In this document: positions 51,432-62,020 of the stretch, one piece after another
Layout: each line of letters opens with the position of its first letter
Numbering within the stretch: the first letter of the stretch is position 1
DNA from: Humibacter ginsenosidimutans
GTDB lineage: Bacteria; Actinomycetota; Actinomycetes; Actinomycetales; Microbacteriaceae
NCBI RefSeq assembly: GCF_007859675.1
Contig: NZ_CP042305.1
Location: forward strand, 372,001-436,000
Direction of reading: 5' to 3'
DNA: 64,000 nt
Translations under genes and position numbers: made by a program
Notes under the pieces: model-generated
Database searches by the model: none
What the model saw: only the letters and a program-made list of their open reading frames with translations
Told to the model about the DNA's origin: nothing

Positions 51432-52268
51432 CTATGCCCGAGTGTCAGGATCGACGTCGTGCGCAGGCACGCGCAGCGCATACAGCGCGACGGCCGCTGC
51501 GGAGGCGACGTTGAGCGAGTCCACTCCGTGCTGCATCGGAATGGTGACCACGGTGTCCGCGGCGCTGAGTGCCCGCCTGCTGAGTCCGTCGCCCTCTGCT
51601 CCCATGACGATCGCGAGCCGGTGCGGCGGATGCGCGGCGAACTCGTCGAGACTCACGGCGTCGTCGGCGAGGGCGAGCGCGGCGATCTGGAAGCCGGCGT
51701 CGTGAAGGCGGGGTGCGGCATCCTGCCATTCGCCGATGCGCGTCCATGGCACCTGCAGCACGGTGCCCATGCTCACCCGCACGCTGCGCCGGTAAAGCGG
51801 ATCGGCACACCGCGGAGATACGAGCACGGCGTCGGCGCCCAGTCCGGCGACCGCACGGAACGCCGCCCCGACGTTCGTGTGGTCGACGATGTCTTCGAGC
51901 ACCACGACGCGTCGTGCACCGGCGAGCACCTGTTCGAGCTCGGGCAGGGCAGGTCGGTGCATCGCCGCCAGCGCTCCGCGGTGCAGGTGGAACCCCGTGA
52001 GGGACTGCAGCGCTTCTTCTGTGCCGACGTACACAGGAACGTCGGGGAACGCCTCGAGCAACGGCTCGAGATCGGGCAGCCACCGCTGGTGCACCAGCAC
52101 CGAGCGCGGGATGTGCCCGGCACCGATCGCGCGCGCGATCACCTTCGTCGACTCCGCGAGATACAGCCCTCCGGCGGGCTCGAGCGCACGGCGCAGCGCC
52201 ACGTCGGTGAGCCGCGCGAAATCGGCGAGTTCGGGGGCATCCACGCTCTCGATCGGGATGATGCGCAT
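51432..52268 (-). CDS. SpoU/TrmH-type RNA 2'-O-methyltransferase
   Basis: A 278-residue RNA methyltransferase of the SPOUT superfamily. N-terminal RNA-binding L30e-like part (LYLAESTKVIARAIGAGHIPRSVLVHQR) and C-terminal knot with the three family motifs: EDIVDHTNVGAAFRAVAGLGADAVLVSP, LAIVMGAEGDGLSRRALSAAD and IPMQHGVDSLNVASAAAVALY. The target nucleotide (rRNA or tRNA) cannot be assigned. ATG at 52268 (MRIIPIESVD) gives the normal start; nine more residues upstream are possible. It is divergent from the sirtuin gene. Confidence 0.93.
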   Translation of the reverse strand: MRIIPIESVDAPELADFARLTDVALRRALEPAGGLYLAESTKVIARAIGAGHIPRSVLVHQRWLPDLEPLLEAFPDVPVYVGTEEALQSLTGFHLHRGALAAMHRPALPELEQVLAGARRVVVLEDIVDHTNVGAAFRAVAGLGADAVLVSPRCADPLYRRSVRVSMGTVLQVPWTRIGEWQDAAPRLHDAGFQIAALALADDAVSLDEFAAHPPHRLAIVMGAEGDGLSRRALSAADTVVTIPMQHGVDSLNVASAAAVALYALRVPAHDVDPDTRA

Positions 52269-52341
52269 GCGGTGACTTCCAGGGGGACGAAACAATGACG
52301 AAAACTGCGCTGTTTACACTGACGACGAACGGGGAGGCAGC

Positions 52342-53175
52342 GTGAGCACAGCGGCGACGGCGGAACAGGCGATCGAGTCCGCCATCGACATCCTCGCAGA
52401 CCGCACTGTCGCGGTGCTCACCGGAGCGGGGATCTCGACCGATTCGGGCATCCCCGACTACCGGGGCGAGGGAGCACCAAAGCGCACGCCGATGTCGTAC
52501 GCGCAGTTCCTCAACGACCCCCGCTCCCGCAAGCGGTATTGGGCCGGCAGTCACCTGGGCTACGCGCGGTTCCGTGCCGCCCGGCCGAACGCCGGTCACG
52601 TCGCGCTCGCGCTCATGGAGGCGGCAGGGGTCGTTCCCGGCGTCATCACGCAGAACGTGGACGGCCTGCACACGCAGGCAGGTTCGCGCCGCGTCGTGCC
52701 GCTGCACGGCACCATGGATCGCGTCGTCTGCCTGCGGTGCGGGCAGATGTTCGCCCGCGAGGACATCGCGCGGCAGATCGACGACCTCAACCCGTGGTTG
52801 TCGAAGCCGGATGCCGTCACCATCGCACCCGACGGCGACGCCGACGTCACCGACGTCGACTCGTTCGTCATCCCGCCGTGCAGCGTCTGCGGCGGCCCGC
52901 TCAAGCCCGACGTGGTGTTCTTCGGCGAGTTCGTGCCGCCGCTGCGCTTCCAGGCCGCACGGGAGCTGGTCGACGGAGCCGACGCCCTGCTCGTGGCCGG
53001 GTCGTCGCTCGCCGTCAACTCGGGCATCCGACTCGTCGAGCAGGCCCGTCGCCGTAAGCTGCCCATCGTGGTGATCAATCGCGGAGAGACCAAGGGCGAC
53101 GCACGGGCGACGCTCAAGCTGAACGCCGGAACCTCGGAGACCCTCGTCGCGCTGGCCGACACGCTGATCTCGTGA
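52342..53175 (+). CDS. Sir2-family NAD-dependent protein deacetylase
   Basis: A 277-residue sirtuin that removes acyl groups from lysines using NAD. The NAD-binding GAGISTDSGIPDYRGEG is near residue 31, ITQNVDGLHTQAG and the catalytic His in PLHGTMDRVVC follow. Four zinc-binding cysteines lie in CLRCG and CSVCGG, and DVVFFGEFVP and LVAGSSLAVNSG complete the fold. GTG at 52342. The stop overlaps the phosphatase GTG by 4 bases, so the two genes are co-translated. Acyl-lysine targets are unknown. Confidence 0.95.
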   Translation: MSTAATAEQAIESAIDILADRTVAVLTGAGISTDSGIPDYRGEGAPKRTPMSYAQFLNDPRSRKRYWAGSHLGYARFRAARPNAGHVALALMEAAGVVPGVITQNVDGLHTQAGSRRVVPLHGTMDRVVCLRCGQMFAREDIARQIDDLNPWLSKPDAVTIAPDGDADVTDVDSFVIPPCSVCGGPLKPDVVFFGEFVPPLRFQAARELVDGADALLVAGSSLAVNSGIRLVEQARRRKLPIVVINRGETKGDARATLKLNAGTSETLVALADTLIS

Positions 53176-53828
53176 GCACACTGCTCACCCTGGTGCGGCA
53201 CGGCGAGACCGATTGGAATCGCGAGCGGCGCATCCAGGGCTCGACGGACATCCCGCTCAACGACGTGGGAGTGGCGCAGGCCACAGTGGCGGCGCACGCG
53301 CTCGCGGATGCCGGCTATGCGGCGGTGTACGCCAGCGACCTGTCGCGTGCGCTGCAGACGGCGGCGATCATCGCAGATGCCGCGTCCCTCGCCGCACCCG
53401 CGGCCGAGCCTGCGCTGGCCGAGCGCGCGTTCGGGGAGGCCGAGGGCCTGACGCATCACGAGATCGTCGAACGCTTTCCCGACGACGTCGTTCCCGGCAG
53501 GGAGAGCCGCGAATCCGTCGTGCGCCGTTCTTTGCCGGTGCTCGAGCGGATCGCCGCCGGACACGTCGGCGAGAGCGTGCTCGTCGTCACCCACGGCGCC
53601 GTGATCAGCTCGATCGTTCGGCACCTCACCGGCGGTGCCCGCCCCGCGGAAGGCGAAGTGATCGGCAACCTGTCCCTCAGCCACCTGCGTCACGACGGCG
53701 AGGCGCTCGCGCTCGCCGAGTTCAACCTGCCGGCGACGCCGACTCAGGCAGAGGCCTTCGCGGTGCCTGCCGACTCGACCTCGGTGAGCGCGCCCAGCAG
53801 CGCCGACGCCGAGCCCGCCCAGGTGTAG
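53172..53828 (+). CDS. Histidine phosphatase family protein
   Basis: A 218-residue phosphoglycerate-mutase-like phosphatase. The phospho-acceptor is in LTLVRHGETDWNRERRIQG (RHG motif), followed by SDLSRALQTAAIIA, the acidic residue in ERAFGEAEGLTHHEIVE and the second His in VVTHGAVISSIV. The C-terminal 45 residues are non-conserved and Ala/Ser-rich. The last 85 bases overlap the 3' end of the convergent glycosyltransferase. Substrate unknown; proteins of this group dephosphorylate sugar phosphates or alpha-ribazole phosphate. Confidence 0.92.
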   Translation: MSTLLTLVRHGETDWNRERRIQGSTDIPLNDVGVAQATVAAHALADAGYAAVYASDLSRALQTAAIIADAASLAAPAAEPALAERAFGEAEGLTHHEIVERFPDDVVPGRESRESVVRRSLPVLERIAAGHVGESVLVVTHGAVISSIVRHLTGGARPAEGEVIGNLSLSHLRHDGEALALAEFNLPATPTQAEAFAVPADSTSVSAPSSADAEPAQV

Positions 53829-54836
53829 AAGGATGCTCGCTGCACGCTGAGCCGCGATCTCGCCGCCCACTCCCCCGGCTGCTCGAGCGAGCGCACGGCT
53901 CCGGCGAACGACCCCGCGTCGCGCGGGTCTGCATACACCGCTGCATCCGCACCGATCTCACGGAAGATCGGGATATCGCTGATCACCGCCGGGGTGCCGA
54001 CGCGCATGGACTCGACGACCGGAATGCCGAACCCCTCGTCGAGTGAGGCGGACACGAACGCCGTGGCCGAACGCAGCGCCGCATAGTATTCGGCATCGCT
54101 CACCCCGTTGTGGAAGACCAGGTTCGCTTCAGGAGCCGCGGCGACGAGCCGCTCGCGCTGGGCGTTGCTGACTCTGCTCATCAGGTGCAGCTCGTAGTCC
54201 GGCAGCAGGGCTGCCGCGCGTGCGAGCGTCTCGACGTTCTTGTACGGCATGAACGAGCCCATGTAGATCAGCGACTTCGTCGCGGGCGCGGTCTGCGGCG
54301 ACGTCCGGAACGTCGGCCGGCACCTCCGGCGCATTCGTCACGACGTACACGGGCTTGCGGGTGAGCCGATGTCGCGCGATGAGGGCGGCGGTGGTGTGCG
54401 AGACGGCGACGACGGCGTCCGACCGGTTCAGCAGCATCCTCTGCGGCCACCACGCCAGGTGATAGAGCCGCCACAGGCCGCGCACGAAGGCCGGAAGGTC
54501 GCGCGGCGGCGTGCGGTTGCTGTAGTAGATGAGGTCGTGCACGGTCTTCACGAGCCGATAGCGTCGCCCGATCGAACCCATCGTCTGCATCGGCGTGAAC
54601 ACGATGTCGGGGTGCAGGCGATTGACGTGCCTGGCCACCAGGGGCTCCAACGGGCTCGTCGGTGACGGCCCCATCGCCCACGGCAGCGCCGGCAGCATCT
54701 CGAGCTGCGCCTCGTCGCTGATCAGCATGGTGACCTCGTGCAGCTTCGCCAGTTCGCCGACGAGGGATGCCGTGAACCGGCTGATGCCGTCGTGGCGGCC
54801 GATGCGCGTGTAGCGGCAGTCGAAGACGATCTTCAC
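53744..54836 (-). CDS. Glycosyltransferase family 4 protein (frameshifted as sequenced)
   Basis: A GT-B glycosyltransferase of about 363 residues when repaired. The N-terminal half reads KIVFDCRYTRIGRHDGISRF, then HDLIYYSNRTPPRDLP and VVAVSHTTAALIARHRLTRKPVYVVTNAP. The C-terminal half is in another frame: KSLIYMGSFMPYKNVETLARAAALLPDYELHLM, VFHNGVSDAEYYAALRSATAFVSASLDEGFGIPVVESM (EX7E retaining motif). The switch lies near 54290 in a GC-rich stretch (GCGGGCGCGG on the plus strand); one base less would restore the frame. The 3' end overlaps the convergent phosphatase gene by 85 bases, which is unusual. The product probably helps make a cell-surface glycan; the donor is unknown. Confidence 0.85.
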
Positions 54837-55750
54837 TCTGCGTGCTCGCCGATGAAGTCGCGGATGGTCGCCGCAGCCTCGTCCGGCGCCTCGTAGTGCA
54901 CGAGATGCCCGACGTGATTCATCACGTGCAGCCGCGCATCGGGGAACAGCGTCTGCAGTCTCTGCTGCGCCGCCAACGGGGTGATGTCGTCGCGGTCGGC
55001 GGCGATCAGCTGCACGGGCTCCGCGATGCGTGCCGCGTACTCCGACACGTCGTGGCTCACGGATGCCCGAAACGCCTCGAGCACCACGTCACGGTTCGCG
55101 AACGCGCTGAAGTACCTCGCGTGCTGGTCGTGGATCCACGAACGCAGCGCCTTGTCTTTCGTCTTCGCCATGGCCTCGCTCATGACACGAACGATCAGCC
55201 TGTTGCGCAGCAGCCCGAAGCCGATCGCCTCGGGAAGGGCGGCCGACAGCCAGTAGTAGAAGATCGCCAGCCTGGTGAAGACGGCTCGGGGGCCTTTCAG
55301 CGCGGGAGCGCCGATCGGATTCACGAGCACGACGAGGTCGGGCCGGGAGGCCGTGATCGCGTCCTGCTCAGCGTCGGCACCGTCCACGTCCGCCAGCATG
55401 GCCGAGACGACGATCGAGCCGAACGAGTGTCCGAGCAGCACGAAGCGTCCCCGGGGCTGCACCGCCTCGATGAAGCCGCGAAGCCAGCGCGCGTAGCCCG
55501 CGATGTCGTGCGTCGAGCGAAGCGGCGCCGAGACACCGAACCCGGGCAGGTCGGGCACGACCACGCGATCGGCGGCAAGCCGCGCGGCGATCGGCTCGAG
55601 GCCGTGGTGGTCGCCGCGGAAGCCGTGCACGAGCACGAGGGTGGTGGCGGCATCCTCATCGCCGTACTCCCAGTACGCGGTCGGCACACCGTCGACATCG
55701 ACGGAGCGTTCGCGTGGGCGGACCGCGGCGGGTGTCGAGGGGCTGAACAT
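54833..55750 (-). CDS. Alpha/beta hydrolase
   Basis: A 305-residue alpha/beta-hydrolase-fold enzyme with oxyanion-side HGFRGDHHGLEP, nucleophile elbow LLGHSFGSIVVSAM, a cap domain (KGPRAVFTRLAIFYYWLSAALPEAIGFGLLR), Asp in AADRDDITPL and His in NHVGHLVHYEAP. It looks like a lipase/esterase of the epoxide-hydrolase-like class with unknown substrate. ATG at 55750 (MFSPSTPAAVRPRERSVDV) is the start; the frame extends upstream but is not conserved. Its last 4 bases overlap the glycosyltransferase start, so the two are translationally coupled. Confidence 0.9.
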   Translation of the reverse strand: MFSPSTPAAVRPRERSVDVDGVPTAYWEYGDEDAATTLVLVHGFRGDHHGLEPIAARLAADRVVVPDLPGFGVSAPLRSTHDIAGYARWLRGFIEAVQPRGRFVLLGHSFGSIVVSAMLADVDGADAEQDAITASRPDLVVLVNPIGAPALKGPRAVFTRLAIFYYWLSAALPEAIGFGLLRNRLIVRVMSEAMAKTKDKALRSWIHDQHARYFSAFANRDVVLEAFRASVSHDVSEYAARIAEPVQLIAADRDDITPLAAQQRLQTLFPDARLHVMNHVGHLVHYEAPDEAAATIRDFIGEHAE

Positions 55751-55879
55751 CAGGCACCAGTGTAGGCGGGCCGGGGTGCGTGTCTTCTGCATTCGTCGTG
55801 CCTAGACTCGAAGTGCAGCCCCCTCGCGAACCACGCCACAGCAGACACGTCACCAGCAGAACTCGCAGGAGGACCCCAC

Positions 55880-57580
<1,701 letters not shown>

Positions 57581-57595
57581 CGAGGGTCCCGGCGC

Positions 57596-57976
57596 TCAGC
57601 CCGCACGATTCGCGGCGACGGCCTCGCTCACGAGCTGACGGAGAGCATCCTCGTCGACGCGTACGCCTTCGAAGACGTCGATCGCCCGCACCGCGCTGCT
57701 GGTGAGACGCGAGTTGAACAGCGAGGTCGGGTCGTGCAGCCGTGCCCCTTTGGGAAACGTCAGTCGCACGGCGTTCTTCAGCAGATCGGCCATGCAGACG
57801 TTGCCCTGACACACCCAGGTCGCGACGCCCTCAGGCTTGGAGGGCTTGCGCCACTTGATCTCCTCTGCGATCAGCGGATCGGCGCTCAGGATGACGCGCC
57901 GCAGCTCCGCGAGCATCTCCCCTCGCCACCCACCGGAGTTCGCGATGATCGCGTCGATCTCGTCGCTTGCGGACAT
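57596..57976 (-). CDS. DUF1801 domain-containing protein
   Basis: A 126-residue single-domain protein of the DUF1801 type: EIDAIIANSGGWRGEMLAELRRVILSADPLIAEEIKWRKPSKPEGVATWVCQGNVCMADLLKNAVRLTFPKGARLHDPTSLFNS. The WRKPS and CQGNVC stretch with the FPKGA motif is typical. No biochemical function is known; relatives resemble iron-chaperone-fold proteins. It lies 15 bases from the convergent treS stop and 42 bases from the higA stop. ATG at 57976. Confidence 0.85.
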   Translation of the reverse strand: MSASDEIDAIIANSGGWRGEMLAELRRVILSADPLIAEEIKWRKPSKPEGVATWVCQGNVCMADLLKNAVRLTFPKGARLHDPTSLFNSRLTSSAVRAIDVFEGVRVDEDALRQLVSEAVAANRAG

Positions 57977-58018
57977 GCATTCACCCTTTCGTGGTCGTCG
58001 CTGCGATCGCCGAGCAGA

Positions 58019-58318
58019 TCAGGCGCTCAGCGGCTGGATCGTGTCGGTCGGCGTTCGGGTGCGGGCGAGGGCCAGGTCGTAGCCCTCCTGAAGTCGCAGC
58101 CAGAACTGCGGGGTCGTGCCGAAGAACGTGCTGAGACGCAGAGCGGTGTCGGCGGTGATCGCCTGCTTGCCGCGAACGATCCTCGAGATGCGTGCCTGAT
58201 CCACGCCGATGCGCTTGGCGAGCTCGTACTGCGTGATGTCGAAGGGCTGGAGAAACTCTTCGAGCAGAATCTCCCCGGGCATCGAAAGGTCGTCAGTGAT
58301 AGTCGATGAATGAGACAT
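58019..58318 (-). CDS. higA: HigA-type antitoxin
   Basis: A 99-residue antitoxin of the HigA/VapI family: GEILLEEFLQPFDITQYELAKRIGVDQARISRIVRGKQAITADTALRLSTFFGTTPQFWLRLQEGYDLALA. The helix-turn-helix binds DNA and the protein neutralises HigB. ATG 58318 (MSHSSTITDDLS) overlaps the toxin gene by 26 bases; ATG at 58282 (MPGEILLEEF) is a plausible shorter start. The order toxin-antitoxin is the normal hig arrangement. Confidence 0.93.
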   Translation of the reverse strand: MSHSSTITDDLSMPGEILLEEFLQPFDITQYELAKRIGVDQARISRIVRGKQAITADTALRLSTFFGTTPQFWLRLQEGYDLALARTRTPTDTIQPLSA

Positions 58319-58571
58319 TGTTCGCTTCCCCTCCGTCCCAGTCGAACACCAGTCTCCACTGGTCGTTGACGCGGATGCTGTACTCGCCCGCCAGATCGCC
58401 TCGAAGCTTCTCGAGATGGTTGGACGGCGGGATTCTCAGGTCGTGAAGCTCGGCTGCCGCATCCAGAAGCTGCAGCTTGCGCACCAGACGCTTTCGCACG
58501 TCGGGTGGTACTCGCCGCGGTGCGGAACCACCGAGCCAATACTCCTCGATGTCGCGGTCTGCGAACCTCAC
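58293..58571 (-). CDS. higB: HigB-type toxin (RelE superfamily)
   Basis: A 92-residue mRNA-interferase-like toxin. The family pattern is clear: IEEYWLGGSAPRRVPPDVRKRLVRKLQLLDAAAELHDLRIPPSNHLEKLRGDLAGEYSIRVNDQWRLVFDW ending NVSFIDYH. The final DYH and the GEYSIRVNDQWRL segment carry the active-site and ribosome-facing residues known in HigB. GTG at 58571. The toxin lies upstream of the antitoxin with overlapping frames, and a palindrome directly before the start probably binds the HigBA complex. Confidence 0.93.
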   Translation of the reverse strand: MRFADRDIEEYWLGGSAPRRVPPDVRKRLVRKLQLLDAAAELHDLRIPPSNHLEKLRGDLAGEYSIRVNDQWRLVFDWDGGEANNVSFIDYH

Positions 58572-58575
58572 ATCA

Positions 58576-58602
58576 GCATACTAGCGTAACGTGCAAGTAT
58601 GC
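58576..58602. promoter_or_regulatory. Palindromic operator candidate for higBA
   Basis: A 27-bp imperfect palindrome with perfect outer arms GCATACT (58576-58582) and AGTATGC (58596-58602) and matching GC dinucleotides further in. It begins 4 bases upstream of the higB GTG, the location expected for a HigA/HigBA autoregulatory site. Confidence 0.65.
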
Positions 58603-58800
58603 AGGTCGTGATGTGGCGGCGCTCGGCAGCCGGCGGGTCGCCTGCGATCGCTTCGAGCCTCGATATCCATGTCGTGGAACGCGCGAACGTGCGGTCCTCG
58701 GCCTGACCCATCTGGGGCTGCCCATCGGCTCGCCGAAGAATGCTCGCATTCTTCGGCACGCCTCAATCGCATGTCAGTGGTCGTCCATAACGTTGCAGGC
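58603..58800. other. Intergenic stretch between higBA and the exonuclease gene, with a hairpin
   Basis: The 198 bases hold no gene I recognise. A perfect 11-bp hairpin, GCCGAAGAATG (58732-58742) and CATTCTTCGGC (58747-58757) with loop CTCG, lies here without a T-tract. It may act in the 5' leader of the exonuclease gene or as an old terminator. Confidence 0.5.
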
Positions 58801-59487
58801 ATGAAGCAATGGCACGACGAACTCGGCGTCTTCGATCTCGAGACCACCGGAGTCGACATCGACAGCGCGCGCATCGTCTCGGCTCATGTCGGGCTGCTCG
58901 ACGCCGACGGTGCGCTGGTCGAGCATCTCGACTGGCTGGTGAACCCGGGCGTCCCGATCCCGGACGCCGCAACCGCCGTGCACGGCATCACCACGGCTCG
59001 TGCCACGGCCGAGGGGCGGGATGCCCGCGACGCGGTGACCGAGATCGTCGCGGCCCTGCGCGGGCTCCTGGCCACGGGCATCCCGGTCGTCGCCTACAAC
59101 GCGCCGTACGACTTCTCGCTGCTGCACCGCGAGGCGCTCCGGCACGGCGTCGAACCGCTGAACGATCCGGCTCCGATCATCGATCCTCTGGTGCTCGACA
59201 AGGCCGTCGACAAGTACCGCAAGGGCAAGCGCACCCTCGAGCTCACCGCCGGCCACTACGGCGTTTCGCTCGTCGGCGCCCACGAAGCGGGAGCGGATGC
59301 CGTCGCGGCGGGCCGTGTCGCCCAGGCCATCGCGCGACGCTATCCCGACGAGCTCGGCGTCGCCGTCGACGAGCTGCACCGGATGCAGGTGCAGTGGTGC
59401 CGCACACAGGCCGAAGACTTCCAGTCGTACATGCGCAGGGTCAAGGACCCGGCGTTCGTCGCCGTCGGCGCGTGGCCGTTGCGCTGA
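58801..59487 (+). CDS. 3'-5' exonuclease (DnaQ/RNase T-like, DEDDh)
   Basis: A 228-residue exonuclease of the DEDD family from ATG 58801 (MKQWHDELGVFDLETTGVD). The metal-binding acidic residues are in LGVFDLETTGVD (Asp, Glu), VAYNAPYDFSLLHRE (Asp) and the HEAGADAVAAGRVAQAI segment (His, Asp), giving the DEDDh pattern. It is shorter than the polymerase proofreading subunit and lacks a BRCT domain, so it is a stand-alone nuclease for DNA or RNA ends. Earlier in-frame ATGs exist but add non-family sequence. A strong terminator follows. Confidence 0.92.
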   Translation: MKQWHDELGVFDLETTGVDIDSARIVSAHVGLLDADGALVEHLDWLVNPGVPIPDAATAVHGITTARATAEGRDARDAVTEIVAALRGLLATGIPVVAYNAPYDFSLLHREALRHGVEPLNDPAPIIDPLVLDKAVDKYRKGKRTLELTAGHYGVSLVGAHEAGADAVAAGRVAQAIARRYPDELGVAVDELHRMQVQWCRTQAEDFQSYMRRVKDPAFVAVGAWPLR

Positions 59488-59501
59488 GAGCGGTGGTACG
59501 A

Positions 59502-59545
59502 CATACGGGAAGGGGCGGCACCGAAGTGCCGCCCCTTCCCGTATG
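59502..59545. terminator. Bidirectional terminator between exonuclease and rpmE2
   Basis: Perfect 20-bp arms (59502-59521, CATACGGGAAGGGGCGGCAC, and 59526-59545) around a CGAA tetraloop. It sits 14 bases after the exonuclease stop and 9 bases before the rpmE2 stop on the other strand, so it can serve both convergent transcripts. Confidence 0.8.
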
Positions 59546-59554
59546 AGCTCGGTC

Positions 59555-59806
59555 TTACTTGCCGAAGCCCTTGAAGCGCTGGTTGAACTTCTCCACGCGG
59601 CCGGCGCTGTCGAGGATGCGCTGCTTGCCCGTGTAGAACGGGTGCGACTCGCTCGAGATCTCGACGTCGATCACGGGGTAGGTGTTGCCGTCTTCCCACT
59701 CGATCGTCTTCTCGCTGGAGACCGTCGAACGGGTCAGGAACGTGGCGCCGGAAGCGAGGTCACGGAAGACCACCGGCGCGTAATCGGGGTGAATGTCAGA
59801 CTTCAT
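59555..59806 (-). CDS. rpmE2: 50S ribosomal protein L31 type B
   Basis: An 83-residue type B L31: [20 protein letters not shown] at the start and [53 protein letters not shown] after it. The zinc-binding cysteines of the type A (C+) form are absent, as expected for this version, which in many bacteria replaces L31A under zinc limitation. ATG at 59806 with GGAAGTCC upstream. A Zur-dependent control is known for other species; no clear Zur box is seen here. Confidence 0.96.
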   Translation of the reverse strand: MKSDIHPDYAPVVFRDLASGATFLTRSTVSSEKTIEWEDGNTYPVIDVEISSESHPFYTGKQRILDSAGRVEKFNQRFKGFGK

Positions 59807-59906
59807 CAGGACTTCCTCGAAGTTGTGGGTTCAAATCTCGACGCGCCGCCTGGCTGGGGCGCGAAAACGTGCGCGGGTCCGAAGAGGCATCCGCGGCCAA
59901 AGATCG

Positions 59907-59915
59907 ATTCTAGCA
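59907..59915 (-). promoter_or_regulatory. Extended -10 promoter candidate for rpmE2
   Basis: Read on the minus strand this is TGCTAGAAT, an extended -10 element (TGN followed by TAGAAT). It lies about 100 bases upstream of the rpmE2 ATG, leaving a long 5' leader. No good -35 box is seen. Confidence 0.35.
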
Positions 59916-59953
59916 GAGGGTCGAGCCCTCGCCCGCCGCGTGGTGCTGATCCG

Positions 59954-60755
59954 CTACTGAGCGTCGGACGCCTTGGCCCGCGCGCTGTAGCGGCCGCCCT
60001 CTGACGAGACCTCGATGGGCAGCCCGAACGTCTCGGTGAGACGCTCGGAGGTGAGGGTCTCCTCGAGCGGGCCTGCGGCGACGATCGTGCCCTCCTCGAG
60101 GAGCAGCACGTGCGTGAACCCGACCGGGATCTCCTCGGCGTGATGGGTGACCATCACCATGGCGGGCGAGCGCGTGTCGCTGGCGAAGCCGCCGAGCAGC
60201 GAGACGAGTTCCTCACGGGAGCCGAGGTCGAGACTGGCGGCCGGCTCGTCGAGGATGAGCACCTCGGGGTCGGTCATCACCGCGCGCGCGATCTGCACCC
60301 GCTTCTGCTCGCCGTCGCTCAGGGTGCCGAACGCGCGCTCGCTGAGCGGCTCGAGCCCCCACTCCGCGAGAACCCGCTTGGCGCGACGCGTGTCGATCTC
60401 CTCGTATTCCTCGATCCAACGCCCCGTCACCGAGTACGCCGCGGTGAGCACGACGTCGAGCACGCTCTCCCGCTTCGGGATGCGCTTGGCCAGCGCGCTC
60501 GACGCATAGCCGATGCGCGGCTTCAGCTCGGCGAGGTCGGCCTTGCCGATCTCCTCGTCGAGCACGGTCACCGTGCCGGACGTGGAGTGCTGCGCCGCGG
60601 CGGCGAGCTGCACCAGCGAGGTCTTGCCTGCGCCGTTGGGACCGAGGGATGACCCACCGCTGGTCGGCGGTGACGGTCCAGTCCACGTCGTTCAGGATCG
60701 TGTTCCCGTCGCGAACGAAAGACACGGAGTTGAACGAGAGGACGGTGTTCGACAT
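59954..60755 (-). CDS. ABC transporter ATP-binding protein (frameshifted as sequenced)
   Basis: An ABC-type ATPase of 266 residues when repaired. The N-terminal strand block reads SNTVLSFNSVSFVRDGNTILNDVDWTV and DQRWVI. Walker A, LGPNGAGKTSLVQLAA, is only read in a second frame after a base is removed at the GGG at 60646-60648. Then come the Q-loop region RIGYASSALAKRIP, signature TLSDGEQKRVQIARAVMTDP, Walker B VLILDEPAASLDLG and the H-loop MVMVTHHAEEIP. The span is 3n+1, as expected for one extra base. No permease is adjacent, so it resembles the stand-alone ModF/YheS-like iron-complex type; the transported substrate is unknown. Confidence 0.87.
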
Positions 60756-60786
60756 GCGTTCTAGCCTAGCCGCGCCGCGGCACGCG

Positions 60787-61974
60787 TCATTGCACCGTGA
60801 GCCCCCGGTAGAGCGCCAGAGTCTGGTCGGCGATCGACTGCCAGCCGAACTGGGTCTGCGCCCGCAGCCGACCCGCGCTGCCCTGCTCTCGGGCCCGATC
60901 GGGATCGGAGACCGCGGCCGTGAGCGCCTCCGCGAGGTCGGCGACGAATCGATCGGGATCAAGGGGAGTCCCCGTGCCGTTGGTGGCCTGCTCGATCGGC
61001 ACGAGGCGTCCCGTCACGCCGTCCTCGACGACCTCGGGGATGCCGCCGGTCGCCGTCGCCACCACGGGAAGCCCGCACGCCATGGCCTCGAGGTTCACGA
61101 TGCCGAGCGGCTCGTAGATCGACGGGCACACGAAGACCGTGGCAGCGCTGAGCGCCGCCGCGAGCTCGTGCTGCTCGAGCATGCGATCGATCCACACGAC
61201 CCCGTCGCGGGACGCCTGCAGCTCGCGCACCAGGCCCTCGACCTCGGCCATGATCTCCGGGGTGTCGGGTGCACCGGCGCAGAGCACCAGCTGCACCTCC
61301 GGAGGCAGGGCTGCCGCCGCCCGCAGGAAGTACGGAAGGCCCTTCTGTCGGGTGATGCGCCCGACGAAGATCACCGTCGGGCGATCCGGGTCGACACCGA
61401 GCGACCGCACCAGGTCGGGTTCGTCGACGGCGTGCCAGCGCTGCAGGTCGATGCCGTTGTAGATGACGTGGGTGCGAGCGGGGTCCACCTGGGGATACAC
61501 CCGCAGGATGTCGCGCCGCATGCCCTCGCTCACGGCGATGACGGCATCCGCGGTCTCGTAGGCCTCGCGCTCCACCCAGCTCGACAGTCGGTAGCCGCCG
61601 CCGAGCTGCTCGGCCTTCCACGGACGCAGCGGCTCGAGACTGTGCGCCGTGACGACGTGCGGGATGCCGTGCAGCATGCTCGCCAGCCGCCCACCGTGGT
61701 TCGCGTACCAGGTGTGGGAGTGCACGAGCGACGCCCCCGCGGCATCCTGGGCGAACTGCAGGTCGACCCCGAGGGTGCCCAGCACGGCGTTGGCGCCAGC
61801 CAACTCGGCGGGCACCGGGTATCCCGTGGTGTCCGCTTCGTCGCGCGGCGCGCCGAAGCAGCGCACCTGCACCTCAATCGATCGGCGCAGCGCTTTCACC
61901 AGCTCGGTGACGTGCACGCCCGCACCGCCGTAGATGTCGGGCGGATATTCCCTGGTCAAGAGATCGACGCGCAT
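60787..61974 (-). CDS. glgA: Glycogen synthase / alpha-maltose-1-phosphate synthase (GT4)
   Basis: A 395-residue GT-B transferase of the actinobacterial GlgA/GlgM type, which uses ADP-glucose to extend glycogen or to make maltose-1-phosphate. The N-terminal glucose-binding part is [23 protein letters not shown] and [14 protein letters not shown]. The C-terminal nucleotide-binding part contains [23 protein letters not shown] and the retaining EX7E in [36 protein letters not shown] at 61974 ([12 protein letters not shown]) is chosen over upstream codons. It is divergent from glgC, which makes the ADP-glucose substrate. Confidence 0.93.
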   Translation of the reverse strand: MRVDLLTREYPPDIYGGAGVHVTELVKALRRSIEVQVRCFGAPRDEADTTGYPVPAELAGANAVLGTLGVDLQFAQDAAGASLVHSHTWYANHGGRLASMLHGIPHVVTAHSLEPLRPWKAEQLGGGYRLSSWVEREAYETADAVIAVSEGMRRDILRVYPQVDPARTHVIYNGIDLQRWHAVDEPDLVRSLGVDPDRPTVIFVGRITRQKGLPYFLRAAAALPPEVQLVLCAGAPDTPEIMAEVEGLVRELQASRDGVVWIDRMLEQHELAAALSAATVFVCPSIYEPLGIVNLEAMACGLPVVATATGGIPEVVEDGVTGRLVPIEQATNGTGTPLDPDRFVADLAEALTAAVSDPDRAREQGSAGRLRAQTQFGWQSIADQTLALYRGLTVQ

Positions 61975-62020
61975 GACGACGACGCTAGTACAGGGCATGT
62001 GGCGGCTCTACTGTTGTCAC

